Of a DNA stretch of 64,000 nt, positions 37,456-46,641 are shown piece by piece. This DNA comes from CAVUCE01 sp963739985 (lineage in GTDB: Bacteria > Bacteroidota > Ignavibacteria > Ignavibacteriales > Ignavibacteriaceae). Under the pieces are notes generated by a model, which was not told the DNA's origin, made no database searches, and saw only the letters and a list, made by a program, of their open reading frames with translations. Numbering within the stretch: position 1 is the first letter of the stretch; each line of letters begins with the position of its first letter. A program made the translations under genes and the position numbers. The stretch is taken from the NCBI GenBank assembly GCA_963739985.1, contig CAVUCE010000021.1:372001-436000 (forward strand), in the 5' to 3' direction.

Positions 37456-38667
37456 ATGGAAAATCACAAAATCAAAAATTTTGAAACTAAATGTGTGCAC
37501 GCCGGAATTGACAACTATGAATTCGGATCTGTTGTACCACCGATTTACCAAACATCAACATTTAAATTTGATAATGCTCATCATGGTTCAGCTTTGTTTG
37601 CCGGAGAAGAAAAAGGATATATTTATACGAGAATGGGAAATCCGACGGTTGAAGCATTGGAAAATTCTATTGCTTCTTTGGAAGGAGGACATAAAGCTTT
37701 AGGTTGCGCTAGCGGTATGGCAGCAGTTCATACAGCTTTTGCAGCACTTACTTCATCCGGAGATCATGTCGTTTGTTCAGCTGCGGTTTACGGACCAACA
37801 ACAACATTGCTGAATACAGTAATGAAAAATTTTGGCGTTCAGTCAACTTTTGTCGACACCACTGATCTTGACGAAGTTAAAAATGCTATAAAGCCTAACA
37901 CAAAAGTAGTGTATGTTGAAACGCCTGGAAATCCGACACTTGCTATTACTGATATTCAGGCAGTTGCCGAAATTGCCCATAATAATGGAGCGTTATTGGT
38001 TGTTGATAACACATTCATGAGTCCGGCGTTACAAAGACCTTTTGAATTCGGCGCTGATGTAGTCTTACACAGTTTAACAAAATTTCTTAATGGTCATGCA
38101 GATGTAATTGGTGGAATTGTTGTTGTGAAAGATGAACAAACTTATAAATCGTTTAGAAAAATATTAAATCAGCTTGGCGGCGTAATAGATCCTTTTAATT
38201 CATTTTTGGTTCATAGAGGAATTAAAACATTAAATCTAAGAATGGAAAAACATTGTGAGAATGCACAAGTTGTAGCTGAGTTTTTAGAAAAACACCCGCT
38301 GGTCAAATGGGTCTCTTATCCCGGATTAAAAAGTCATCCTCAATATGAATTAGGATTAAAACAGCAATCAGGGTCAGGCGGAATGATTACTTTTGAAGTT
38401 GAAGGCGGATACGAAGGCGGACAAATATTATTAAACTCTGTTAAAATATGCGGACTTGCTGTTAGTCTAGGTGGAGTAGAGTCTTTAATTCAGCATCCTG
38501 CAAGCATGACTCATTATTCAATGGGAAAAGAAGCTAGAAAAGCTGCTGGAATTTCCGAAGGCTTAATTCGGCTTTCTGTTGGAATTGAGAATGTAAATGA
38601 TATTATCGGAGATTTAGATTTTGCTCTTAATAAAGTAAAAGAAAATCTTGGCGAACTGGTCGAATAA
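37456..38667 (+). CDS. Cys/Met metabolism PLP enzyme (cystathionine gamma-synthase / methionine gamma-lyase family)
   Basis: 403 residues. The PLP Schiff-base lysine is Lys209 in HSLTKFLNGHADV. YTRMGNPTVEALE and the C-terminal SLGGVESLIQHPASMTH are family hallmarks. Members make or split cystathionine, or release methanethiol from methionine; residues that separate these activities cannot be judged safely by eye, so no symbol is given. A good ribosome site (GGGGAG) precedes the ATG. It is followed after 31 bases by the amidase gene. Confidence 0.9.
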   Translation: MENHKIKNFETKCVHAGIDNYEFGSVVPPIYQTSTFKFDNAHHGSALFAGEEKGYIYTRMGNPTVEALENSIASLEGGHKALGCASGMAAVHTAFAALTSSGDHVVCSAAVYGPTTTLLNTVMKNFGVQSTFVDTTDLDEVKNAIKPNTKVVYVETPGNPTLAITDIQAVAEIAHNNGALLVVDNTFMSPALQRPFEFGADVVLHSLTKFLNGHADVIGGIVVVKDEQTYKSFRKILNQLGGVIDPFNSFLVHRGIKTLNLRMEKHCENAQVVAEFLEKHPLVKWVSYPGLKSHPQYELGLKQQSGSGGMITFEVEGGYEGGQILLNSVKICGLAVSLGGVESLIQHPASMTHYSMGKEARKAAGISEGLIRLSVGIENVNDIIGDLDFALNKVKENLGELVE

Positions 38668-38698
38668 ATGTATTTTTTATAAGATTATTTGATATTAA

Positions 38699-39394
38699 AT
38701 GAAATCTAAAACCTTAATAAAAATTCTAATAGTAACTATTTTGCCTATACTTATTTCAGCTTGTGGAACCGGAGTTAAAATTATTGATACTCCGGTTTCG
38801 TTTTCTCAAAATAGAATTGATCTTACCAAGGAATATATCGAACAGCATTATGGAATTGCGCCTAAAGATATAACCATTAATCCCAAAATAATTGTTCTTC
38901 ATTGGACCGCAATCGGGACATTCGATTCATCTTTTGCGGTTTTTAATCAGGAAACACTAAATGGTAGTCGCCCCGATATTGCTTCCGCCGGACAAGTGAA
39001 TGTTGCTATTCAGTTTTTAGTTGATAAAGATGGAACAATCCATCGTCTAATGCCGGAAACATGGATGGCGCGACATTGTATCGGTTTAAATTATGAATCT
39101 ATAGGAGTTGAGAATGTAGGGGGCGATAATGATAAAGATGACTTAACAGATCAACAAATTGAGGCGAATATAAAGTTGGTTCGATACCTTGTGAAAAAAT
39201 ATCCGGGTATAAAATATCTGATCGGCCACTATGAATATGAAGAAATGGAGAATAGCCCGCTGTGGATGGAAAAGGATCCAAATTATCGAACAGTTAAATA
39301 CGATCCGGGAGACAGGTTTATGGAAGCTGTGCGTAAAGGTGTTTCAGATCTAAATCTAAAAGGTCCTAGCGACATTCGTAAATTTAAAGATTAA
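38699..39394 (+). CDS. lipoprotein N-acetylmuramoyl-L-alanine amidase (amidase_2)
   Basis: 231 residues with a lipoprotein signal (LISACGTG, lipid Cys near residue 22). The zinc amidase fold is marked by IIVLHWTA (first His), ARHCIGLNYESIGVENVGG (second region) and the later IGHYEYEE. It should cut the bond between muramic acid and the stem peptide, from a membrane anchor. It resembles AmpD/PGRP-type enzymes. The stop abuts the stop of the converging WD40 gene. Confidence 0.87.
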   Translation: MKSKTLIKILIVTILPILISACGTGVKIIDTPVSFSQNRIDLTKEYIEQHYGIAPKDITINPKIIVLHWTAIGTFDSSFAVFNQETLNGSRPDIASAGQVNVAIQFLVDKDGTIHRLMPETWMARHCIGLNYESIGVENVGGDNDKDDLTDQQIEANIKLVRYLVKKYPGIKYLIGHYEYEEMENSPLWMEKDPNYRTVKYDPGDRFMEAVRKGVSDLNLKGPSDIRKFKD

Positions 39395-41512
39395 TTATTT
39401 ATTTAATAAGGATTTTAACAATCCAGGCGTTTTCAACTTTAGCAACTCTTTTGAGGATTCTATTATTTTATTTCCTTCTACAAAATAAATATCACTTTCA
39501 ATTTTTTCATCGCAATCATATTCTCCATTTGGAGATTCAACCATCCAACTTTTATTTTCAATCGGGATTAAACTGACTACCAAATCTCCGTTATGAGTAC
39601 TATAAATGTTAAGCTTGCCATAAACATCACTTCTTGTAATAATGTAATCGCTATTAGCCGAAAAAGAATAAGCGTTTTGATAACTATCTTGTCTAATGAA
39701 ATATGTTGGAAGCGATCTTATCTTTTTACCAGAAGTTAAATCCCATAAAATGAAATTTCCATTGTTACAAACAGAGACAAAATATTTACCGTTCGGTGAA
39801 AAATGTCCTGAGTATAAATTGTCATCAAATTTATTAACGAGCTTGCCGGATTTAAAATTCCAGATATAAATAATTCCCTGCTCATCAATAGTGGTTAAAT
39901 ATTTTCCGTCTGAAGAGAAACAATTATTATCTACGTTCCCCTTAAATGATCTAATAATTTTATTATCGGTAACTTTTTGAACATTTACCTTATCACCATT
40001 CGTTGAAGTAAGAATAAAATTTTCATCCGGCGAAAAATTGAAAGAATACATAGAACATTTTAATTCATTAATAATTTTCCCGGTATTTACATCCCATATT
40101 CTGATAGTATCAGCATCACTTCCGGCAGCCACAAATTTTTTCTTTTTAGATAGAAAAACAGAAAAAAAACTTCCATTTGTTCCTGATATAGATTGTAACT
40201 CTTTCCCTGTCTTAATGCTCCATATTTTAACAACTCCTTTTTTAGAGATAGTCGCTACCGTATTTCCCTCGGACGAAATGCTTTCATCGGAAAAATCGCC
40301 TGAAATTATTTCAGAGGAATTTCCGGAGATCAGACTTACTATTCTAGTAGTGTCGTCCCAGCTACTCCATATAATTTTATTTCCGGGAAGAAATGAAAAG
40401 GATTTGATCTCATTCGAGTTGATGCTAGAGTTATACATTTTGCCGAGTTTTAAGTCCCAAATTTTTAATTTTTCGTAATCACCCAAAGTTGAAACATTTC
40501 TTCCGTCTGACGAAAATTTTACAAAAGGTATCAACCCGATTTTTTTGCCAAATACTTTAACGGTTTTACCTGATACAGAATTTTTTAATTTTAACTCTCC
40601 GTCACTTCCACCAACTGCAAAGGATTTACCGGAAGGTGAATATTTGACAATTAGAGCCGCCGAATTTTCTGAAATAGATTTTAGTTGCTCTCCTGTTTGA
40701 GAATTTACAATCATTATATTTCCGTCGGTTGAAGCACAAATTATATTTTTCCCGTTTGGAGAATAATTCAAAGAGAGTATCCCTGCTTCTTCTTGGAATG
40801 ATTTAATAAGCTTGCTATCACTTGAATTAAAAATTTCAATACTACCGTCACGATTTCCGCATAGAAAAAATTTACCGTCCGGTGAAAATGAAACACATTC
40901 CACTGCTCTGGAATCAACCTTGCTTATTTCTTTACCGGTTGCAGTATTGTAAAGTCTTAATGCATTATCTGAAGAAGCACTCAAAGTAAGCTTATTATTA
41001 TTAGAGATTGCAATACTTTTTATAGGCGATTCGGATGTAAAGCTACTTATTAATTTACCTGAATCTAAATTCCATAATTTTATAGATTCGTCATCGCTTG
41101 CACTAACAATAAATTTACTGTTTGCAGAAATTGCTATTGAATTAACTTCCATTGAATGTCCTGAAAGTTTACGAATTAATTTCCCGGTTTGTGAATTGAA
41201 TAATAAAATATCGTGGGAATTATAACCTGTTGCTGCTATTATTTCCCCGTCTTGTGAGAGAGCAACATTTGTAACATAAGAATGAAAAGCCGGAATAGTT
41301 CTAATCAATTTACCGCTTTTAACATCCCATACTTTTATTGTATTATCTGAACTCCCGCTTACAAGTATATTTCCGTTCGCTGAAAAATCGACTGAACTTA
41401 CAGAACCAAAGTGGGAAGTATTTACAGTTAAATCTTTTGTCTGTGAATTTACAGTAAACGCATATATTAAAATAAATATTAGTATCGCAATAAATCTTGA
41501 AGGCTTTTTCAT
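39395..41512 (-). CDS. exported WD40-repeat protein
   Basis: About 705 residues from the ATG at 41512, chosen because it gives a clean signal peptide (KPSRFIAILIFILIYAFTVNSQ); an ATG at 41527 and a TTG at 41581 are in frame upstream. The mature part is some 14 WD40 repeats of about 42 residues (for example SGSSDNTIKVWDVKSGKLI, SASDDESIKLWNLDSGKLI), enough for two seven-bladed propellers. The last 60 residues (WMVESPNGEYDCDEKIESD) are not WD40 and are unidentified. Probably a periplasmic or surface interaction platform. No partner gene is obvious. Confidence 0.85.
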   Translation of the reverse strand: MKKPSRFIAILIFILIYAFTVNSQTKDLTVNTSHFGSVSSVDFSANGNILVSGSSDNTIKVWDVKSGKLIRTIPAFHSYVTNVALSQDGEIIAATGYNSHDILLFNSQTGKLIRKLSGHSMEVNSIAISANSKFIVSASDDESIKLWNLDSGKLISSFTSESPIKSIAISNNNKLTLSASSDNALRLYNTATGKEISKVDSRAVECVSFSPDGKFFLCGNRDGSIEIFNSSDSKLIKSFQEEAGILSLNYSPNGKNIICASTDGNIMIVNSQTGEQLKSISENSAALIVKYSPSGKSFAVGGSDGELKLKNSVSGKTVKVFGKKIGLIPFVKFSSDGRNVSTLGDYEKLKIWDLKLGKMYNSSINSNEIKSFSFLPGNKIIWSSWDDTTRIVSLISGNSSEIISGDFSDESISSEGNTVATISKKGVVKIWSIKTGKELQSISGTNGSFFSVFLSKKKKFVAAGSDADTIRIWDVNTGKIINELKCSMYSFNFSPDENFILTSTNGDKVNVQKVTDNKIIRSFKGNVDNNCFSSDGKYLTTIDEQGIIYIWNFKSGKLVNKFDDNLYSGHFSPNGKYFVSVCNNGNFILWDLTSGKKIRSLPTYFIRQDSYQNAYSFSANSDYIITRSDVYGKLNIYSTHNGDLVVSLIPIENKSWMVESPNGEYDCDEKIESDIYFVEGNKIIESSKELLKLKTPGLLKSLLNK

Positions 41513-41626
41513 GAAATTTTTTCTCATTTTTACTAGTGAAAAGTAATACAAATTATTGTTGCGAAAAATAGGAAATATCAATTCAATTAGATTTGTTTAG
41601 TTGGATTTTCTAAAATCAGTAAAAAT

Positions 41627-41661
41627 AAAAAAAACACTGCTCTCGTTCAGGAAGAGCAGTG
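41627..41661 (-). terminator. intrinsic terminator of the ammonium operon
   Basis: Read on the minus strand, CACTGCTC (41661-41654) pairs with GAGCAGTG (41642-41635), followed by eight T. It closes the glnK-porin-amt transcript. Confidence 0.85.
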
Positions 41662-41688
41662 CCGGCAGGAAGTATAGTATGGGAATTT

Positions 41689-43020
41689 CTAATACACGCC
41701 GGTTTTCTCAAAATCCGGATATGCTTCCATTCCGTGTTCGCCAACGTCAAGTCCTTCTAGTTCTTCTTCCCTTGTAACTCGCAATCCCATGGTTTTTTCA
41801 ATCACCTTAAAGAGAATAAAAGTAGTTGGAAAAGTCCATAAGAAAGCAGACATAATTCCTAAAGCCTGAACCCCAACTATGCTCCACGAAAAGCCGCCAA
41901 GGTTAAAAATACCTGCAGCAAGAGTTCCCCATGCGCCGCAAACGCCATGAACGGAAACAGCGCCAACCGGATCATCAATTTTCAATGTTCTCTCGACAAA
42001 AAGTACACTTAATACAACAACTATACCTGCAATAAATCCTATAATTACAGCACTCATAGGAGAGACATTTGCGCATCCCGCAGTGATTGCAACCAGACCT
42101 GCAATTGCTCCATTTAATGTCATGCTTCCGTCAGGTTTTCCTAGAGTAAACCACGCAGTTAACATTGCTGAAACCGCTCCGGCTGCTGCAGATAAATTTG
42201 TTGTCACTGCAATTGAAGCAATATCCGTATTCGCAGTTGTTGTACTTCCGGGATTAAAACCGAACCATCCAAACCATAGAATAAAAGTACCTAAGGCGGC
42301 AAGAACTAAATTATGCCCGGGAATTGCTATCGGTTTTCCATCCTTTGTAAATTTCCCGATTCTTGGCCCAAGCACAATTGCGCCTGCTAGAGCTGCCCAA
42401 CCTCCTACAGAGTGAACAACAGTTGAACCTGCAAAATCTATGAAACCTAGTTTTTCCAACCAGCCTGATCCGTGAAATAAACTTCCCCAGGCCCAGCTTC
42501 CGAAAATTGGATATATAAATGCTGAAATAACTAAACTGTAGATTAAATATCCTGTAAATTTTGTTCTTTCAGCCATTGCGCCGGAAACAATTGTAGCAGC
42601 TGTTGCGGCAAAAACTACTTGAAACATCCAGAAGGCATAAGTCCAAGGATCGCCATTTTTAACGAAATCAGATAAAAAAAATCCATCTGTTCCAAACCAT
42701 CCTGTCGCTGTTGCCCCAAACATTAAACCAAATCCGAGCATCCAAAACGCCAAACTTCCAACAGCAAAATCCATTAGATTTTTCATCATTATATTTATTG
42801 CATTTTTAGCTCGGGTTAAACCGGTTTCTAGCATTGCAAAACCCGCTTGCATAAAAAATACTAGAAATGCTGCTACTAAAGTCCAAACATAATTTGCATG
42901 TGTTTGAACTTGCGCGATCGCTTTTGCATTATCCGCAGCGTTTGGTGCAGCATCTTGACCAAATAATAAGCTCGGTACCAGGACCGTGAATAAAATAAAA
43001 AGTAATTTTTTTGTAAGCAT
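41689..43020 (-). CDS. amtB: ammonium transporter
   Basis: 443 residues with a cleavable signal peptide (ending LLFGQ) and 11 TM helices of the Amt/Rh fold. Conserved Amt stretches include MKNLMDFAVGSLAFW, GSWAWGSLFHGSGW, DFAGSTVVHSVGG (first pore His region) and VSVHGVCGAWGTLAAG (second). It imports ammonium across the inner membrane and is blocked by P-II when nitrogen is plentiful; the P-II gene is two genes upstream. Ribosome site GAGGAG. Confidence 0.95.
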   Translation of the reverse strand: MLTKKLLFILFTVLVPSLLFGQDAAPNAADNAKAIAQVQTHANYVWTLVAAFLVFFMQAGFAMLETGLTRAKNAINIMMKNLMDFAVGSLAFWMLGFGLMFGATATGWFGTDGFFLSDFVKNGDPWTYAFWMFQVVFAATAATIVSGAMAERTKFTGYLIYSLVISAFIYPIFGSWAWGSLFHGSGWLEKLGFIDFAGSTVVHSVGGWAALAGAIVLGPRIGKFTKDGKPIAIPGHNLVLAALGTFILWFGWFGFNPGSTTTANTDIASIAVTTNLSAAAGAVSAMLTAWFTLGKPDGSMTLNGAIAGLVAITAGCANVSPMSAVIIGFIAGIVVVLSVLFVERTLKIDDPVGAVSVHGVCGAWGTLAAGIFNLGGFSWSIVGVQALGIMSAFLWTFPTTFILFKVIEKTMGLRVTREEELEGLDVGEHGMEAYPDFEKTGVY

Positions 43021-43092
43021 AATTTCTCCTCTTGTTGTAAAAAACTTTTAAATTATTGCCCGATTAAACCTTTCAAAAAATTGATATAATAA

Positions 43093-43797
43093 TTATAGGC
43101 TGATTCCAACTATTAAATAACTTTGCTCAATATTTGGATTTATGATATATGAGGCGTGAATCGGCAAGCTGAATTTATCCGTAATAGGGATTTCTTTTGA
43201 AAAAGTTAAACCTGCATTTATTACGTTAAATTCATCTGTTCCGTAGGCTGCGCTTTTACCTCCCGAGGCACCGACAAATAAATTAACAGATACATCTTTA
43301 ACCGTAAATGGATAACCTAGCTCAAAGTAAGTTGATTTATCAACATCATTATGGAAATTATAATATCCTGCTATAGAAATCGGGAAAGCTTCAGGTCCCC
43401 CATAGTTTAAACCGATTTCTAAAGTATGGGCTCCATTTCCTTCACCTTTGTAATTAAAAAATTTAAGACCTGCGCTAGGGAAGTAATAATCAGTATAAAT
43501 TATACCGAAAGTACCCGATTCACTTTCGATAGCATAAGAAGCCAAAAGATCGTGTTCCGAATAGACATCCTTAATTCCGGCAAAACTGTATGCTCCCCAA
43601 GTTCCGATAGAAAATCCGCTGGCGCTGACTATAATAGCCGGTTGAAAACTTGGAGAATTACCAAAATCCATTCCTCTCCAAACATAGCGACTATAGATAT
43701 CTGTACCGAAAGATACTTGTGAAAAAGAATTTCCCCCTGCAGCTACAATCAATAAAACCATAGCAAATAATGCCATTTTCATATTTTTCATATTCAT
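43093..43797 (-). CDS. TorF-like putative porin (Gcw_chp family)
   Basis: 234 residues with a signal peptide (to about residue 26, SFSQ). The start of the mature protein, GTDIYSRYVWRGMDFGNSPSFQP, is the Gcw_chp/TorF signature. The rest is beta-barrel-like and ends YLIVGISL. Members of this family often sit beside glnK-amtB, as here, suggesting an outer-membrane route for ammonium or other small nitrogen compounds; that role is inference from position. It lies between the P-II gene (19-base gap) and amt (72-base gap). Confidence 0.8.
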   Translation of the reverse strand: MNMKNMKMALFAMVLLIVAAGGNSFSQVSFGTDIYSRYVWRGMDFGNSPSFQPAIIVSASGFSIGTWGAYSFAGIKDVYSEHDLLASYAIESESGTFGIIYTDYYFPSAGLKFFNYKGEGNGAHTLEIGLNYGGPEAFPISIAGYYNFHNDVDKSTYFELGYPFTVKDVSVNLFVGASGGKSAAYGTDEFNVINAGLTFSKEIPITDKFSLPIHASYIINPNIEQSYLIVGISL

Positions 43798-43816
43798 TCC
43801 TTTTTTGTAAAAAATA

Positions 43817-44155
43817 TTAGAGAGCGCTGCTACCGGACTCTTCAGTCCTTATCCTAATAGCTTCTTCAACAGGTATTACGAAAATTTTTCCATCACCAAC
43901 ATCGCCGGTTTTGGATGTTGAAATAACAATTGAAATTGCAGATTCTGCCTTTTCATCCTCGCAGATCAGTTCAATTTTAATTTTGGGTACAAATTCAATA
44001 TTGTATTCAGAACCTCTATAGATTTCCTTATGTCCCTTCTGGCGGCCATATCCTTTTACTTCAGAAACGGTCAATCCACTGAAACCTGCTTCTTGAAGAG
44101 CGCTATGAACGCTATCTAATTTATGAGGCCTAATTATGGCTTCGATTTTTTTCAT
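43817..44155 (-). CDS. glnK: nitrogen regulatory P-II protein
   Basis: 112 residues, standard length. N-terminal KKIEAIIRPHKLDSVHSAL, T-loop with the modifiable tyrosine in YRGSEYNIEF and C-terminal GDGKIFVIPVEEAIRIRTEE identify P-II. It senses ATP/ADP and 2-oxoglutarate and gates the ammonium channel. It is named GlnK because it leads the amt operon. Its promoter should lie in 44156-44488. Confidence 0.95.
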   Translation of the reverse strand: MKKIEAIIRPHKLDSVHSALQEAGFSGLTVSEVKGYGRQKGHKEIYRGSEYNIEFVPKIKIELICEDEKAESAISIVISTSKTGDVGDGKIFVIPVEEAIRIRTEESGSSAL

Positions 44156-44488
44156 GCTAACCTCGTTATAGTTAATAATGATATTTGATTTATTTTACTC
44201 TGACAATCCGCAAGTTTATAAAATAAAGACAATACACCGTAAAACTTAATTATCTAATTAAAATCAATAATATTACGTAATAATTTAAGGTTTTTGCAAA
44301 GGTAAGTTCTAAAATTTAAAATGTCAAGAGTGGGAATAAAAATTATACGGAGAATATGACTAACGACATAATTATTTAAAATAATTATGAGATTTTAATT
44401 AATTAAATAAGGGAAAGTGAGTTAATAAACTAATTATATTTTAAACTATAGATATATTTGTGAACACTAATGTTTTGTAGAATATAAT
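44156..44488. other. AT-rich intergenic region upstream of glnK
   Basis: 333 bases with no coding potential that I can see. It must hold the glnK promoter on the minus strand. A perfect 12-base palindrome, TATTACGTAATA, lies at 44271-44282 and could be an operator. I looked for a sigma-54 -24/-12 pair facing glnK and found none. Confidence 0.5.
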
Positions 44489-45103
44489 TTAAACGATAAA
44501 CTTTATTACAATAAATCCGCCTATAAGAAGAAAAGTAAATCCAAATGCGAGTGCATTAAAATATTTATCAATGAAGGATTTTATTTGTGGGCCGAATTTC
44601 CAGATTAAGAAAGCTACAATAAAAAATCTTCCGCCTCTGCTGATTATCGACGCGAGTATAAACATTGGTAAATTTATACTAAATGCTCCGGCCGAAACTG
44701 TGAATACTTTATAAGGAAGCGGTGTAAATCCAGCCGTAAAAATAATCCAAAAATTATATTGGTTATATAGATTTTGAATTTTAAAAAAGGTTTGATGAGT
44801 GAAACTCGGTATGTTTGCAAAAAAGAAATTGGCGATTCCTGAAAAATCACCTGCATTGCTCCACCATAAAAAATGTCCTATGGCATAACCTAACAATGCG
44901 CCGGTAATTGAAGCGATAGTACAAATCCCGGCGTATTTAAATGCTTTTGTAGTCATTCCTAACACAAGCGCAATAAGTAACGCATCAGGTGGAATTGGGA
45001 AAAAAGAGGACTCTGCAAATGCTAAAATAAAAAGAGCAATTCCTCCGTATGGAGTTTCCGCCCAATGTAAAACCCAATCATATAGTTTTCTTAAGTATTT
45101 CAT
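44489..45103 (-). CDS. DedA/VTT-domain membrane protein, YqaA-like
   Basis: 204 residues with about five hydrophobic segments. FAESSFFPIPPDALLI and FTAGFTPLPYKVFTVSAGAF are the paired re-entrant motifs of the VTT/DedA family; the short length and order match YqaA. Such proteins act as membrane lipid scramblases or undecaprenyl-phosphate carriers in some bacteria; the substrate here is unknown. It is separated from nagX by a 279-base divergent gap. Confidence 0.85.
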   Translation of the reverse strand: MKYLRKLYDWVLHWAETPYGGIALFILAFAESSFFPIPPDALLIALVLGMTTKAFKYAGICTIASITGALLGYAIGHFLWWSNAGDFSGIANFFFANIPSFTHQTFFKIQNLYNQYNFWIIFTAGFTPLPYKVFTVSAGAFSINLPMFILASIISRGGRFFIVAFLIWKFGPQIKSFIDKYFNALAFGFTFLLIGGFIVIKFIV

Positions 45104-45382
45104 TTTTCCCCTTAGTTAAGTGTGAAAATTAGTAAAAAAGATTAACTGCACAAAGGGATTTTTCAGAATCTTAAAATTTAAGCCAGATATTGCATTATAA
45201 GATTCTTCTATAGAATTGCTTGATTGAAATTCAATTTAATAAGTTTAGGGTTAAATATTCATAGATGTGTATTATAATCCGGAGATAACTAAATATTAAT
45301 GAAAATTTTAATCTTATCGAAAAGTTTTATTGTTTGCTAAAAATAAAAGCCTTAATTTCTCATGAATTTTTAAGGAGCTATT

Positions 45383-46504
45383 ATGGAAGTGCAAAAATCT
45401 CAGCGTTTGCTCTCCCTTGATGTTTTTAGGGGAATAACTATTGCAGGAATGATCTTAGTAAACAATCCGGGAAGCTGGTCTCATATTTACCCCGCTCTTG
45501 AGCACGCAAGCTGGAATGGCGTGACTCCAACCGATTTAATCTTTCCTTTCTTTTTATTCATTGTTGGTGTAGCTATTACGTTTTCTTTAACAAAAAGAAA
45601 AGAGCGTGGCGATGATCAAAAAAAATTGATACTTCAAATTTTTAGAAGGGGAATTACACTTTTTGTGCTTGGACTAATTATGTATGGATTTCCTTATTTT
45701 CACTTGGATACACAAAGAATTCCGGGAGTGCTGCAAAGAATTGCAGTATGCTATATGATTTCATCGGTAATATTTTTGCGTGCAAGTATAAAAACAATCG
45801 TTTATACGGCTTTTGCAATATTAGCGGTTTATTGGGGAATGATGACATTAATTCCTGTTCCCGGAGTTGGATCTGCTAACCTTGAACCTTCAACTAATTT
45901 AGGTGCATGGTTAGATAGAACCGTTCTTGGCCTTTCACATTTATGGTCTGGGTCTAAAACTTGGGATCCTGAAGGAATTTTAAGCACACTCCCAGCAATA
46001 TCTACAACTCTGCTTGGTATAATTACAGGGCATTGGTTAAAAAGTAAAAGGGATGAAACCACAAAAGTTGCATGGATGTTTTTCTTTGGAAATATCGGCT
46101 TAGTTCTGGGTACAATTTGGGATATTTGGTTCCCAATCAATAAAGGACTGTGGACAAGTTCTTACGTTATTTTTACTGCTGGAATGGCATTGCAGTTTTT
46201 AGCAATGTGCTACTGGTTAATTGATATTAAAGGTTATAAGAAATGGACAAAACCTTTTGTCGTTTATGGAATGAACGCAATTACAGTATTTTTCCTCTCA
46301 GGAATAGTGGGAAGATTATTATCTCTTATTAAAGTTAGTTCCGGAGGCGAAAGTTTAACTTTAAAAGGCTACTTATATACATCAATGTTTACTTGGTGGC
46401 TAAGTCCTATCAATGCTTCCTTAGCATGGGCAATTGTTAATGTGCTTTTTTGGTTGGGCATACTTTGGATCTTATATGTCAAAAAAATCTTTATAAAAGT
46501 TTAG
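45383..46504 (+). CDS. nagX: NagX/HGSNAT-like membrane acyltransferase (DUF5009)
   Basis: 373 residues with 10 or 11 TM helices. The N-terminal SLDVFRGITIAGMILVNNPG and HASWNGVTPTDLIFPFFLF are typical of the heparan-alpha-glucosaminide N-acetyltransferase/DUF5009 family; the conserved His of HASWNG, thought to carry the acetyl group, is present. In bacteria NagX-type proteins are linked to amino-sugar uptake. No amino-sugar genes are nearby, so the substrate is open. Ribosome site AAGGAG. Confidence 0.83.
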   Translation: MEVQKSQRLLSLDVFRGITIAGMILVNNPGSWSHIYPALEHASWNGVTPTDLIFPFFLFIVGVAITFSLTKRKERGDDQKKLILQIFRRGITLFVLGLIMYGFPYFHLDTQRIPGVLQRIAVCYMISSVIFLRASIKTIVYTAFAILAVYWGMMTLIPVPGVGSANLEPSTNLGAWLDRTVLGLSHLWSGSKTWDPEGILSTLPAISTTLLGIITGHWLKSKRDETTKVAWMFFFGNIGLVLGTIWDIWFPINKGLWTSSYVIFTAGMALQFLAMCYWLIDIKGYKKWTKPFVVYGMNAITVFFLSGIVGRLLSLIKVSSGGESLTLKGYLYTSMFTWWLSPINASLAWAIVNVLFWLGILWILYVKKIFIKV

Positions 46505-46535
46505 TCTTTTTATAAATTAAAAATCATTTTCTTAT

Positions 46536-46561
46536 AAGCCTGTTTTTTCGGCAACAGGCTT
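46536..46561 (+). terminator. hairpin after nagX
   Basis: AAGCCTGTT (46536-46544) pairs with AACAGGCTT (46553-46561). No downstream T tract, so either a weak terminator or an RNA-end hairpin. Confidence 0.4.
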
Positions 46562-46641
46562 ACAATATTAAAATTGTTTTATTTCTGATTTCTTATATTA
46601 TTTACGGCTAATATAATCTAACCAATATTTTTAATATCGCA

